This document shows, piece by piece, positions 50,114 to 59,582 of a DNA stretch of 64,000 nucleotides; position 1 is the first letter of the stretch, and each line of letters starts with the position of its first letter. The DNA is taken from positions 248,001-312,000 of the forward strand of contig NZ_JAFCJS010000006.1 in NCBI RefSeq assembly GCF_018130825.1, in the 5' to 3' direction. The DNA is from Bradyrhizobium liaoningense. Its GTDB lineage: Bacteria > Pseudomonadota > Alphaproteobacteria > Rhizobiales > Xanthobacteraceae. A program made the translations under genes and the position numbers. The notes under the pieces were generated by a model. It saw nothing but the letters and a program-made list of their open reading frames with translations, did no database searches and was not told where the DNA came from.

Positions 50114-50815
50114 ATGAGCTCATTGCGTATGACGAGCGACCTGAGGCGTCAGTTGATCCTCGGTGCCGCGAAACGCTGCTTTGCCCGCCACGGATATAAC
50201 GGCACCACGACGAAGAGCGTGGCGGCCGCTGCTGCCATTTCCGAGGCGCTGCTGTTCAAGCATTTCCCGTCCAAGGCGGCGCTGTACGCCGAAATCCTCA
50301 GCGACGAATGCGAGGCGGACCCGGCGCTCATCGAGCTGCTCGAGCGGGAACCGTCGACGGCCACCCTGGTCGAGCTGATCCGCGGCATGGTCCAGCACTT
50401 CCTCCACATCGCCGACGGTCCCGACCAGGAAGAAGCGCAGCGCCTGCGACTGATGGCCACGAGCCATTTGGACGATGGCGAATTCGCCCGTCTGCTATAT
50501 GCCAAAATCGAGAAGCTGATCGGGGCGGTCTTCCTCGCCTCGCTCGAGCGTGCGGTGGCCAGCGGTGACGCTCGACCCTGCGCCGGTGATCCGCTCAACC
50601 TGTTCTGGTTCGCACATCATGCGGTGATGACGGCGGCACTGACCAGGCTGCCGGCTGCGCCCTGTCTCGCTTATGGCAAGGCGAACGAGCTGGAGCGGCA
50701 GCTCTGTGAGTTTCTCCTGAGAGGTATCGGACTTAACGACGCCGCAATTGCTTCGCATTTGAGCCGCGATCAGGCCGCGGATGCGGGCAAGACGGCGATT
50801 GCAGAAAGTGCATGA
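50114..50815 (+). CDS. TetR-family regulator of the adjacent RND efflux genes
   Basis: 233 residues. DNA-binding domain: LRRQLILGAAKRCFARHGYNGTTTKSVAAAAAISEALLFKHFPSKAALYAE. The ligand domain is TetR_C type. It precedes the membrane fusion protein by 1 bp between TGA and the next ATG region and is transcribed with it, so it probably represses its own operon. ATG 50114 is only about 6 bases past the putative -10, so the true start could be 50129 or the message could be leaderless. Confidence 0.87.
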   Translation: MSSLRMTSDLRRQLILGAAKRCFARHGYNGTTTKSVAAAAAISEALLFKHFPSKAALYAEILSDECEADPALIELLEREPSTATLVELIRGMVQHFLHIADGPDQEEAQRLRLMATSHLDDGEFARLLYAKIEKLIGAVFLASLERAVASGDARPCAGDPLNLFWFAHHAVMTAALTRLPAAPCLAYGKANELERQLCEFLLRGIGLNDAAIASHLSRDQAADAGKTAIAESA

Positions 50816-50816
50816 C

Positions 50817-52010
50817 ATGAACATCGTAGCCGAACACAAGATTTCGGGCGAACCGATCGATAACAAGGCTCCCAAGCGTCCGGTCCGGCCGGTGCTGTGG
50901 TTCATCATCGTCGGCACGCTGCTCGCCGCGCTCGTCGGTGGTCTCGTCTGGTTCAATTACTTCCGCGGCCAGATGATCAAGCAGTTCTTCGCCAACAACA
51001 AGCCGCCGCCGACGGCAGTCAGCGCGGCCGAGGCGAAGTCGGAGATGGTGCCGAACCTGCTCACCGCGGTGGGCAGCCTCGTCGCCGTGCACCAGGTCGA
51101 CGTCAGTGCCGACGTCAACGGTCGCGTCACCGAGATCAAGTTCGAGCCGGGTACGCGTGTCGAAGCCGGTACGCCGCTGGTGCAGTTCTTCGATATGCCG
51201 GAGCAGGGCGACCTCGCCAATTACAAGGCGCAGGCGACCGTCGCGCAGCTCTCGCTCGACCGCGCCAAGCAGCTCGCCTCGCGCCAGTTCGGTCCGCAGG
51301 CGACCGTCGACCAGGCGCAGGCCGCTTACGACCAGGCGCAGGCGGGCATTGCCAAGACCGAGGCGCTGATTTCGCAGAAGCTGGTGCGCGCACCGTTCTC
51401 CGGCGATCTCGGCGTCCGCAAGGTCGAGGTCGGCCAGTATCTCACGGCCGGCACCGCGATCGTCTCATTGACCGACCTGTCGGAGCTGTGGGCCAACTTC
51501 ACGGTGACCGAAAAGGATTCCGGCAGCCTCAAGGTCGGCCAGACCGTTCGGCTGAAGGTCGACGCCTATCCGGGCCGCACCTTCGAAGGCAAGATCACCA
51601 CGATCGAGCCGCAGATCGCGACCGACACCCGCAACATCCGCGTGCAGGCGACGATCGCCAATCCCGAGAAGATCCTGAAGCCTGGCATGTTCGTGACCAC
51701 GACGGTGGTGCTGCCGGACAAGCCGGCGGTGATCACCGTTCCGGAAACGGCGGTCGACTACACGCTGTACGGCGACTCAGTGTTCGTGATCACCGAGAAG
51801 AAGGAAGAGGACGGCAAGACCAGCCTCTCCGCGGTGCGCACCTTCGTGCAGACCGGCAACCGGGTCGAAGGTCGCGTCGAGATCGTCAAGGGCCTGAAGG
51901 CAGGCGACAAGGTCGTCGCCGTCGGCCAGCTGAAGCTGCAATCGGGCGCGGCGGTCGCGATTTCGACCGACCCGGCTCCGCAGGTCCCGGCGCAGCCGCC
52001 GCGCTACTGA
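50817..52010 (+). CDS. RND efflux periplasmic adaptor (membrane fusion protein)
   Basis: 397 residues. A cytoplasmic tail and single membrane anchor (VLWFIIVGTLLAALVGGLVWF) are followed by the lipoyl half-motif region VDVSADVNGRVTEIKFEPGTRVEAGTPLVQF, an alpha-helical hairpin (AQATVAQLSLDRAKQLASRQ...), the second lipoyl half (VRAPFSGDLGVRKVEVGQYL) and beta-barrel domain (LWANFTVTEKDSGSLKVGQ). It joins the inner-membrane pump to an outer-membrane channel. No outer-membrane component is encoded here, so a TolC elsewhere is needed. Confidence 0.93.
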   Translation: MNIVAEHKISGEPIDNKAPKRPVRPVLWFIIVGTLLAALVGGLVWFNYFRGQMIKQFFANNKPPPTAVSAAEAKSEMVPNLLTAVGSLVAVHQVDVSADVNGRVTEIKFEPGTRVEAGTPLVQFFDMPEQGDLANYKAQATVAQLSLDRAKQLASRQFGPQATVDQAQAAYDQAQAGIAKTEALISQKLVRAPFSGDLGVRKVEVGQYLTAGTAIVSLTDLSELWANFTVTEKDSGSLKVGQTVRLKVDAYPGRTFEGKITTIEPQIATDTRNIRVQATIANPEKILKPGMFVTTTVVLPDKPAVITVPETAVDYTLYGDSVFVITEKKEEDGKTSLSAVRTFVQTGNRVEGRVEIVKGLKAGDKVVAVGQLKLQSGAAVAISTDPAPQVPAQPPRY

Positions 52011-52020
52011 CAACATCCTC

Positions 52021-52047
52021 GCGTGATCCGGCCCGGCCGGATCACGC
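52021..52047 (+). other. Strong hairpin between the adaptor and pump genes
   Basis: Perfect 12-bp stem GCGTGATCCGGC/GCCGGATCACGC with a three-base loop in the 68-bp gap. No T-run. It may protect the upstream message or adjust the ratio of adaptor to pump. Confidence 0.55.
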
Positions 52048-52078
52048 ATCTTGAGACAAAGAAATCGAGATCGCCGCG

Positions 52079-55000
52079 ATGGCCTTTACCGATATTTTCA
52101 TCAAGCGCCCGGTTCTGTCGGTCGTCGTCAGCCTGCTGATCCTGCTGATCGGCCTGCGCGCGGCGATGGTGCTGCCGATCCGGCAATATCCGAAACTGTC
52201 GAACACGGTCATCAACATCACGACCGTCTATCCCGGCGCGTCCGCCGACCTGATCCAGGGCTTCATCACCACGCCGATCGAGCAGGCCGTCGCCTCCGCC
52301 GAAGGTGTGGACTACATGACCTCGTCCTCGGTGCTCGGCACCTCGACGATCCAGGTGTACATCAAGCTGAACTTCGATCCGAACCAGGCGCTCACCGAGG
52401 TGCTGGCGAAGACGAACTCGGTCAAGTACCTGATCCCGAAGGAATCCAACGACCCGATCGTCACCAAGACCACGGGCCAGACCACGGCCGTGATGTATCT
52501 CGGCTTCTCCTCCGAGGAGCTGTCGGGCTCGGCGATCTCGGATTACCTGACGCGCGTGGTGCAGCCGGTGCTGTCGACGGTCGACGGCGTGGCCTCCGCC
52601 GATATTCTCGGCGGCCAGACCTTTGCGATGCGGCTGTGGCTTGATCCCATGAAGATGGCCGGCCGCAACGTGTCGCCGGCCGATGTCGCGGCCGCGATCA
52701 CCGCCAACAACTTCCAGTCCGCGGCGGGGCAGACCAAGGGCTATCTGATCGTTTCCAACATCTCGACCAACACCAGCCTCACCGACGTCAACCAGTTCAG
52801 GAAGATGATCGTCAAGGCCAAGGACGGTGGCTTTGTGCGGATGGAGGACATCGCGACAGTCGAGCTTGCCGCGCAAAGTACCGACGCGAGCGTCGCCTTC
52901 AACGGCGAGCATGCGATCTTCATTGGCGTGAACGCGACGCCGCAAGGCAATCCGCTGACGCTGGTCAAGGGCGTGCGGGCGCTGTTCCCCGAGCTCGAGC
53001 GCAATCTGCCGCCCTCGATGAAGATGAAGGTCGCCTACGACTCGACCAAGTTCATCCAATCCTCGATCGACGAGGTGGAGAAGACGCTGGGCGAAGCCGT
53101 GATCATCGTGATCGTGGTGATCTTCCTGTTCCTGGCCTCGCTGCGCTCGGTCATCATCCCGGTCGTCACCATTCCGCTGTCGATGATCGGCGTCTGTACC
53201 TTGATGCTGGCGCTGGGCTTCAGCTTCAACCTGCTGACCTTGCTCGCGATGGTGCTCGCGATCGGCCTCGTGGTCGACGACGCCATCGTGGTGGTGGAGA
53301 ACATCCACCGCCATCTGGAAGAGGGGAAGACACCGGTACAGGCGGCGATGGAAGGCGCGCGCGAGATCGTCGGCCCCGTGATCTCGATGACGATCACGCT
53401 CGCCGCGGTGTACGCCCCGATCGGTTTCCTCGGTGGCCTGACCGGCTCGCTGTTCCGCGAATTCGCTTTCACGCTCGCCGGCTCGGTGATCGTGTCGGGC
53501 GTGATCGCGCTGACGCTGTCGCCGATGATGTGCTCGGTATTGCTGAAAAACACCGAGGAGGGCCGCTTCGCCAAGCTCGTCAACAAGGTGTTCGGCGCGC
53601 TGACGCGCTGGTACGGCCGCAGGCTCGACCGCTCGCTCGACTACAAGGCGATCACCGGCCTGTTCGCGATCACGATCCTCGGCCTGGTCGGCTTCCTCTA
53701 TATGCACACCTCGAAGGAGCTGGCGCCGGAGGAAGACCAGGGCATCGTGTTCGCGGTGACCAAGGCACCGAAATACGCCAACATCGACTATGTCGATTAT
53801 TACGGCGACAAGCTCGACAAGGAATTCCAGAAATTCCCCGAGACTGACCTGCGCTTCGTGCTGAACGGCATCAACGGCCCGCAGGGCGGCATCGCCGGCA
53901 TGCTGCTCAAGCCGTGGGAGGAGCGCAAGCGCTCGTCGATCGCCTTGAAGCCGCTGGTGCAGGCCGAGCTTTCCAAGATCGAGGGCGTGCAGGCCTTTGC
54001 ATTCAACCTGCCGCCGTTGCCGGGTGGTCCGGGCGGTCTGCCGGTGCAGATGGTCATTAACTCGACTGCGAGCTACCAGACCGTCTTTGAGCAGATGGAG
54101 AAGCTGAAGGACTCTGCGCGCAAGAGCGGCATGTTCATCGTCTCCGACAGCGACCTCGCCTACAACCAGCCTAACGTGAAGATCACGATCGACCGTAGCA
54201 AGGCGCAGGATCTCGGCGTCAACATGCAGAACCTCGGCTCTACGCTCGCGGTGCTGCTCGGCGGCAACTATATCAACCGCTTCAACCTCGAGGGCCGATC
54301 CTACCAGGTGATTCCGCAGGTACCGCGCGGCCAGCGGCTGTCGCCGGAATCGCTCGGCGGCTATTACGTGACGACGAACACCGGCCAGCAGCTTCCGCTG
54401 TCGACGGTGGTCTCGATCAAGACCACGACCGACCCGAATTCGCTGACGCACTACAACCAGCTCAACTCGGCGACGTTCTCGGCCGTGCCGATGCCGGGCG
54501 TGACGGTGGGTGCAGCGGTCGACTTCCTCGAAGGCGAGGCCAAGAAGCTGCCAGCCGGCTTCAGCCACGACTATCTGGCTGACAGCCGGCAGTACGTGCA
54601 GGAGGGTAACCAGCTCGCGATCACCTTCGGTTTCGCGCTGATCATCATCTTCCTGGTGCTGGCGGCGCAGTTCGAGAGCCTGCGCGATCCGTTCGTGATC
54701 ATGATCTCGGTGCCGATGGCGATCGTCGGCGCGCTGATCCCGCTGTTCTTCGGCGTGGCGACCATGAACATCTACACCCAGGTCGGTCTACTGACTCTGG
54801 TCGGCCTGATCACCAAGCACGGCATCCTGATGGTGGAGTTCGCCAATGAGCTCCAGGTCAAGGAGCGGCTCGATCGCCGTTCGGCCATCGAGATGTCGGC
54901 CCGCATCCGCCTGCGGCCGATCCTGATGACCACGGCCGCGATGGTGACCGGCCTGATTCCGCTGCTGACCGCGACCGGCGCCGGTGCGGCCAGCCGCTTC

Positions 55001-55174
55001 TCGATCGGTCTGGTCGTCGTAGCCGGCATGTCGATCGGCACGCTGTTCACGCTGTTCGTGCTGCCCGCGGTCTACGTGGTGCTGGCGACCGACCATCGCG
55101 CGGCGGCCGACTCCGAGCGGAACAAGCAGGTCAACGAGATCGACCTCGGGACCAAGGCGCTGCGCCCGACCTGA
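52079..55174 (+). CDS. RND efflux inner-membrane pump (HAE1/MexB-like family)
   Basis: 1031 residues, twelve membrane helices in two repeats. The start IFIKRPVLSVVVSLLILLIGLRA is the RND signature. Conserved TM4 charged residues are in AIGLVVDDAIVVVENIHRHLEEG (two adjacent Asp needed for proton relay). The second half has NIYTQVGLLTLVGLITKHGILMVEFANE. The periplasmic porter domains carry the drug-binding pockets. It exports drugs, detergents or plant-derived compounds. The HME metal-efflux motifs were not seen. Followed by a strong terminator. Confidence 0.94.
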   Translation: MAFTDIFIKRPVLSVVVSLLILLIGLRAAMVLPIRQYPKLSNTVINITTVYPGASADLIQGFITTPIEQAVASAEGVDYMTSSSVLGTSTIQVYIKLNFDPNQALTEVLAKTNSVKYLIPKESNDPIVTKTTGQTTAVMYLGFSSEELSGSAISDYLTRVVQPVLSTVDGVASADILGGQTFAMRLWLDPMKMAGRNVSPADVAAAITANNFQSAAGQTKGYLIVSNISTNTSLTDVNQFRKMIVKAKDGGFVRMEDIATVELAAQSTDASVAFNGEHAIFIGVNATPQGNPLTLVKGVRALFPELERNLPPSMKMKVAYDSTKFIQSSIDEVEKTLGEAVIIVIVVIFLFLASLRSVIIPVVTIPLSMIGVCTLMLALGFSFNLLTLLAMVLAIGLVVDDAIVVVENIHRHLEEGKTPVQAAMEGAREIVGPVISMTITLAAVYAPIGFLGGLTGSLFREFAFTLAGSVIVSGVIALTLSPMMCSVLLKNTEEGRFAKLVNKVFGALTRWYGRRLDRSLDYKAITGLFAITILGLVGFLYMHTSKELAPEEDQGIVFAVTKAPKYANIDYVDYYGDKLDKEFQKFPETDLRFVLNGINGPQGGIAGMLLKPWEERKRSSIALKPLVQAELSKIEGVQAFAFNLPPLPGGPGGLPVQMVINSTASYQTVFEQMEKLKDSARKSGMFIVSDSDLAYNQPNVKITIDRSKAQDLGVNMQNLGSTLAVLLGGNYINRFNLEGRSYQVIPQVPRGQRLSPESLGGYYVTTNTGQQLPLSTVVSIKTTTDPNSLTHYNQLNSATFSAVPMPGVTVGAAVDFLEGEAKKLPAGFSHDYLADSRQYVQEGNQLAITFGFALIIIFLVLAAQFESLRDPFVIMISVPMAIVGALIPLFFGVATMNIYTQVGLLTLVGLITKHGILMVEFANELQVKERLDRRSAIEMSARIRLRPILMTTAAMVTGLIPLLTATGAGAASRFSIGLVVVAGMSIGTLFTLFVLPAVYVVLATDHRAAADSERNKQVNEIDLGTKALRPT

Positions 55175-55197
55175 GGCCGCAAGCAAGCCAAATCGGA

Positions 55198-55231
55198 GGG
55201 CGGCAGCGGCGGGTCCGCTGCCGCCCTTTTT
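55198..55231 (+). terminator. Rho-independent terminator of the RND operon
   Basis: Perfect 12-bp stem GGGCGGCAGCGG/CCGCTGCCGCCC, loop of five bases, then five T residues. Confidence 0.93.
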
Positions 55232-55336
55232 CGTTAGGTCCCGGCCCGGCCCCGTCAGGCGGCTGCAGTCATTGGACTGGGCCCTCGGCCGCGCAGGCGA
55301 GAGACAAGGTCGGGTCTTCTTGCTAGTTTCCGCGGG

Positions 55337-57940
55337 ATGACCCTCTCCCTCAATCCCGACACACCGCAAGCCAGGATGTCGCCGCCCGCGGCCTCGAATG
55401 GCGTCGTGTCCGGCGAAGCGGCCGGGCGGGGGATCAGGACCCGGCTGTTCGCCAAATATGTCGCGCTGTTCGTGGCGGTCGTCGCGGTCGCGCTGCTGGC
55501 CAACGGGCTGTTCGAGGTGTTCTTCTATTATCGCGAGCACAAGGCCTCGCTGATCCGGGTTCAGCATGAGCAGGCCGAGGCGGCGGCGGCCAAGATCGGC
55601 CAGTTCGTCAAGGAGATCGAGAGCCAGCTCGGCTGGACCACGCAGCTGCCCTGGTCTGCGGGCTCGATCGAGCAGCGCCGGTTCGACGCACTGCGGCTCT
55701 TGCGCCAGGTGCCTGCGATCACCGAGCTCGCCCAGGTGGATTCGACCGGCAAGGAGCGATTGCGGGTCTCGCGGCTGGCGATGGACGCGATCGACAGCGG
55801 GCTCGACCTGTCGGCCGATCCAAAATTCACCGAGGCGGTCGCGCGCAAGGTCTATTACGGGCCGGTGTATTTCCGCAGGGACTCCGAGCCCTATATGACG
55901 CTGGCGCTGGCCGGCGCCCGCAAGGATGCCGGCGTCAGCATCGCGGAGGTCAATCTCAAGCTGATCTGGGACGTCGTGTCCCAGATCAAGGTCGGCGAGC
56001 ACGGTCATGCCTATGTGGTCGGCCCGGAAGGGCGCCTGATCGCGCATCCCGACATCAGCCTCGTCCTGCGCAACACCGATATGTCGAACTTGGCTCAGGT
56101 GCGGGCTGCGCTGGCCGGCGATGGTGCCATCACCGATGCGCTATCTGAAGCGCGCAACGTCCAGGGTCAGAAGGTGCTGACCGCGTCGGCCCCGATCGCA
56201 CCGCTGCATTGGACCATGTTCGTCGAGCTTCCGGTCGAGGAAGCCTATGCGGCGCTCTATGCCGCGTTGCAGCGGCTAGCGATCGTGCTGCTCGCTGCGT
56301 CGATCTTCGCGGTGCTGGCCGGGATATTCCTGGCGCGCCGCATGGTCGGGCCGATCCAGGCGCTGCGCAGCGGCGCCGAGCGGATCGGCAGCGGCGATTT
56401 CGCGCAACGCATCTCGATCAAGACCGGCGACGAGCTCGAGGGACTCGCGGACCAGTTCAACGACATGGGCGCGCGCCTGCAGGAATCCTATGCGGATTTG
56501 GAAAGGAAGGTCGAGCAGCGCACGGCGGAATTGAGCGAATCGTTGCAACAGCAGACCGCAACGTCCGAAGTGCTTCAGGTCATCTCCATCTCCCCCGGAC
56601 AGCTGGGGCCGGTATTTCGCATCATGTTAGAGAACGCCACTCGTATCTGCCAGGCTGAGTTCGGGTCGCTTTATCTGCGCGAGGGAGACACGTTCCGCGC
56701 CATCGCGATGCACGGCGTCCCGGCCGAGCTGAAGGACGAGATCTACCAGAAGCCGACACGGCCGGCTCCGAACACCGTCATTGGTCGCATCGTTCGGACC
56801 AGGGAAACGGTGCATGTCGTCGATACGGGGACGGAGCCGGACTTCTTCGAGACGCCTCCCGGATACGACGGCCCAATACTGGCGCTACGCGCGGGAGCGC
56901 GGACACTGGTTGGCGTTCCCATGCTCAAGGACGGGGACCTGATCGGTGCCCTTCTGATCTACCGTCAGCGGCCTCTTGCTTTCTCCAGCAAGCAAATCGA
57001 GTTGGTGACGAATTTTGCGGCGCAGGCAGTGATCGCCATGGAAAATGCGCGCCTGCTCAACGAATTGCGTGACCGCACGGATGAGCTGTCGCGTTCGCTC
57101 GAGGACCTGCGCGCCGCGCAGGGCCGCCTGATCCAGACCGAAAAGTTGGCTTCGCTCGGTCAGCTCACGGCCGGCATTGCCCATGAGATCAAGAACCCGC
57201 TCAACTTCGTCAATAATTTCTCATCAGTGTCGACCGAGCTGATCGACGAGCTCAACGAGGTTCTGCAAACCGCTACGCTCGACGACAAGATCAAGGAGGA
57301 GGTCGACGAGCTGACTGCAATGCTCAAGGGCAATCTCGAGAAGGTCGTGCAGCACGGCAAGCGCGCCGATTCCATCGTCAGGAACATGCTGCTGCATTCG
57401 CGCCAGGGATCTGGCGAACATCGCCCCGTCGATATCAATGCGGTCGTCGAGGAGAGCCTCAATCTTGCCTATCATGGCGCGCGCGCCGAAAGGCCAGCCT
57501 TCAACGTCACGCTCGAACGCGCGTTCGACCCCGCCGCCGGCATGGTGGACATCTATCCGCAGGAGATCACGCGCGTTTTCCTCAACCTGATCTCGAACGG
57601 CTTCTATGCCGCGGCCAAGCGCAAGGAGGGGGCGGCGCAAGGTTTTGAGCCGACCCTGAGCGCCGCGACCCGAAGCCTCGGCGACAAGGTGGAGATCCGG
57701 ATCCGCGATAATGGCACCGGAATTCCGCCCGAGGTGAAGGAGAAGCTGTTCAACCCGTTCTTCACGACCAAGCCGGCCGGTGAAGGCACCGGGCTCGGCC
57801 TGTCCATGAGCCACGACATCGTGGTGAAACAGCACGGCGGCACCATCGACGTGAGGACCGAGCCCGGTGTATTCACCGAATTCATCATCACGCTGCCGCG
57901 GACGATGGCAGCGGACGACACTTCCGGAGGCAAGACTTGA
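55337..57940 (+). CDS. Membrane histidine kinase with periplasmic Cache-like sensor, HAMP and GAF domains
   Basis: 867 residues. TM1 at about 41-64, a periplasmic Cache-like sensor about 70-305 (VYYGPVYFRRDSEPYMTLA, GHAYVVGPEGRLIAHPD), TM2 at about 313-333, HAMP about 334-390, coiled coil, GAF about 420-575 (CQAEFGSLYLREGDTFRAIAMHG), HisKA with His616 in GIAHEIKNPLNFV, then HATPase_c with the N box NLISNGFYAAAKR, DNGTGIPPEVKEKLFNPFF and EGTGLGLSMSH. It autophosphorylates in response to an external ligand plus a cytoplasmic GAF cue. Its stop overlaps the next start by TTGA. Confidence 0.92.
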   Translation: MTLSLNPDTPQARMSPPAASNGVVSGEAAGRGIRTRLFAKYVALFVAVVAVALLANGLFEVFFYYREHKASLIRVQHEQAEAAAAKIGQFVKEIESQLGWTTQLPWSAGSIEQRRFDALRLLRQVPAITELAQVDSTGKERLRVSRLAMDAIDSGLDLSADPKFTEAVARKVYYGPVYFRRDSEPYMTLALAGARKDAGVSIAEVNLKLIWDVVSQIKVGEHGHAYVVGPEGRLIAHPDISLVLRNTDMSNLAQVRAALAGDGAITDALSEARNVQGQKVLTASAPIAPLHWTMFVELPVEEAYAALYAALQRLAIVLLAASIFAVLAGIFLARRMVGPIQALRSGAERIGSGDFAQRISIKTGDELEGLADQFNDMGARLQESYADLERKVEQRTAELSESLQQQTATSEVLQVISISPGQLGPVFRIMLENATRICQAEFGSLYLREGDTFRAIAMHGVPAELKDEIYQKPTRPAPNTVIGRIVRTRETVHVVDTGTEPDFFETPPGYDGPILALRAGARTLVGVPMLKDGDLIGALLIYRQRPLAFSSKQIELVTNFAAQAVIAMENARLLNELRDRTDELSRSLEDLRAAQGRLIQTEKLASLGQLTAGIAHEIKNPLNFVNNFSSVSTELIDELNEVLQTATLDDKIKEEVDELTAMLKGNLEKVVQHGKRADSIVRNMLLHSRQGSGEHRPVDINAVVEESLNLAYHGARAERPAFNVTLERAFDPAAGMVDIYPQEITRVFLNLISNGFYAAAKRKEGAAQGFEPTLSAATRSLGDKVEIRIRDNGTGIPPEVKEKLFNPFFTTKPAGEGTGLGLSMSHDIVVKQHGGTIDVRTEPGVFTEFIITLPRTMAADDTSGGKT

Positions 57941-58326
57941 ACGTTTATATCCTGGTTGTCGATGACGAGCCCGACGTCGAGCCGCTGTTCAGACAGCACT
58001 TCCGGCGCGATCTGCGTGCCGGCCGTTTCCAGATGGAGTTTGCGCCCTCCGCGGCCGATGCACTGAGGCGTGCCGCCGAGGTCCGCGATCCCTCGCTGAT
58101 CCTGATCCTGTCCGACATCAACATGCCCGGCATGAGCGGGCTCGACCTGCTGCCGAAGGTGCGTGCCGACTATCCGCACGTTCCCGTCATCATGATCACC
58201 GCCTATGGCGACGCCGAGACGCGCCGCAAGGCGATCGAAAGGGGCGCCCACGGGCTTCTCACCAAGCCGATTGATTTTGCGCTGCTGCGCCAGGAGATCG
58301 ATACGAGGCTCGAGCAAGCCGCATGA
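57937..58326 (+). CDS. Stand-alone response-regulator receiver domain
   Basis: 129 residues. Acidic pair in VVDDEPD, phosphoacceptor Asp60 in LSDINMPG, Thr in MITAYGD and Lys in LLTKPID are all present. TTG start at 57937 overlaps the kinase stop and has CCGGAGG upstream. No output domain, so it may act as a phosphate sink or relay between the kinase and the cyclase. The stop overlaps the next ATG (ATGA), coupling all three genes. Confidence 0.9.
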   Translation: MNVYILVVDDEPDVEPLFRQHFRRDLRAGRFQMEFAPSAADALRRAAEVRDPSLILILSDINMPGMSGLDLLPKVRADYPHVPVIMITAYGDAETRRKAIERGAHGLLTKPIDFALLRQEIDTRLEQAA

Positions 58327-59573
58327 CTGCGACCATCCTCTTCGTCGATGACGAGCCGGACCTCGAGGCGCTGATCCTGCAAAAATTCCGCAGGCAGATC
58401 CGCGACGGGCAGCTCGCCCTCATGTTCGCCCGCGACGGCATCGAGGCGCTTGAGGCGCTGGAGCAGAATCCGCACATCGACATGGTGGTCTCCGATATCA
58501 ACATGCCTCGCATGGACGGTCTGTCGCTGCTGGCGAAGCTCCAGGAGGCCGAGGAGAAGAAGTCGACCATCATCGTCTCGGCCTATGGCGATATGAGCAA
58601 CATCCGTACCGCGATGAACCGCGGCGCCTTCGACTTCCTGACCAAGCCCATCGACTTCGCCGATCTGGAAACCACGATCCAGAAAACCATCCGCCATGTG
58701 GAGATGCTGCGCGACGTGCGGCGGCGCCAAATGGAAGCCGAGCGCGCCCACGCCTCGCTGTCGCGCTTCTTCTCGCCGGAGATCGCAAGACGCCTGGCGG
58801 CGGATGTCGAAGGCGACGGCATGGAGGTGCAGTGGCGCGATGTCGCCACCCTCTTCACCGACATCACCGGCTTCACCTCGCTGGTCGAGACGGCGCCTCC
58901 GCAGACGCTCGGCCAGCTCCTCAACGAATATGTCGGCGGCATGACCGAGATCGTCTTCGCGCATGAAGGAACGGTCGCCAAGATCATTGGCGATGCGATC
59001 CAGGTGCTGTTCAATGCCCCCGGTGACCAGCCGGACTATGCGACGCGCGCAGTCGCCTGTGCGCATGATCTCGACGCCTGGGCGGAGGATTTTTCCGCGC
59101 GTTGGAGGGCGAAGGGCGTGAATTTCGGGACAACCCGCATCGGGGCCCATGCCGGCCCGGCGCTGGTCGGCAATTTCGGCGGCAACCGCTTCTTCGACTA
59201 CACGGCCTATGGCGATACGATCAATATAGCGGCGCGCCTGGAGGCTGCGAACAAGCATCTGGGAACGCGCATCTGCGTCAGTGCCAGCGTGGCGAAGGAA
59301 GCCGAAAATTTCCATGGCCGTCCGGTGGGGGAGCTGATGCTGCGCGGACGCAGCGAGCCGCTGCGTGCGTTCGAACCGCTGCCGCAGCAAAGGTTCGAAG
59401 CGCCGGCGACGGCGCAATATTCCGAGGCCTTCGCCAAGATGGAGGCCGGCGATGCCGCCGCCATGCCGGCCTTTGCCGCGCTGGTCGGCATGCACGCCGA
59501 CGATCCGCTGGCCGGTTTTCACCTGAAGCGCCTGCTCAACGGCGCCAAGGGCATTCGCATGCAACTGGAATAG
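58323..59573 (+). CDS. Receiver-domain adenylate cyclase (class III)
   Basis: 416 residues. The receiver has Asp10-Asp11, Asp58 (VVSDINMPRMDG) and Lys108 (FLTKPID). A coiled-coil linker (DVRRRQMEAERAHASLSRFF) leads to a class III cyclase domain with the metal Asp180 (LFTDITGF) and Asp224 (IIGDAIQ), the adenine-selecting Lys220 (VAKIIGD) and Asp298 (YGDTIN), and Asn301/Arg305 (NIAARLE). The full set of residues predicts active cAMP synthesis. Its output is probably gated by phosphorylation from the kinase upstream. The C-terminal 75 residues form a short helical tail (SEAFAKMEAGDAAAMPAFAALV). Confidence 0.91.
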   Translation: MTATILFVDDEPDLEALILQKFRRQIRDGQLALMFARDGIEALEALEQNPHIDMVVSDINMPRMDGLSLLAKLQEAEEKKSTIIVSAYGDMSNIRTAMNRGAFDFLTKPIDFADLETTIQKTIRHVEMLRDVRRRQMEAERAHASLSRFFSPEIARRLAADVEGDGMEVQWRDVATLFTDITGFTSLVETAPPQTLGQLLNEYVGGMTEIVFAHEGTVAKIIGDAIQVLFNAPGDQPDYATRAVACAHDLDAWAEDFSARWRAKGVNFGTTRIGAHAGPALVGNFGGNRFFDYTAYGDTINIAARLEAANKHLGTRICVSASVAKEAENFHGRPVGELMLRGRSEPLRAFEPLPQQRFEAPATAQYSEAFAKMEAGDAAAMPAFAALVGMHADDPLAGFHLKRLLNGAKGIRMQLE

Positions 59574-59582
59574 GAGCCCGTC

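Noticed and set aside
52004..54568. An 854-codon minus-strand open frame over the RND pump gene
   Set aside because: The composition (HRHRQ, DRRRH) is that of antisense shadow; the plus-strand RND protein is beyond doubt.
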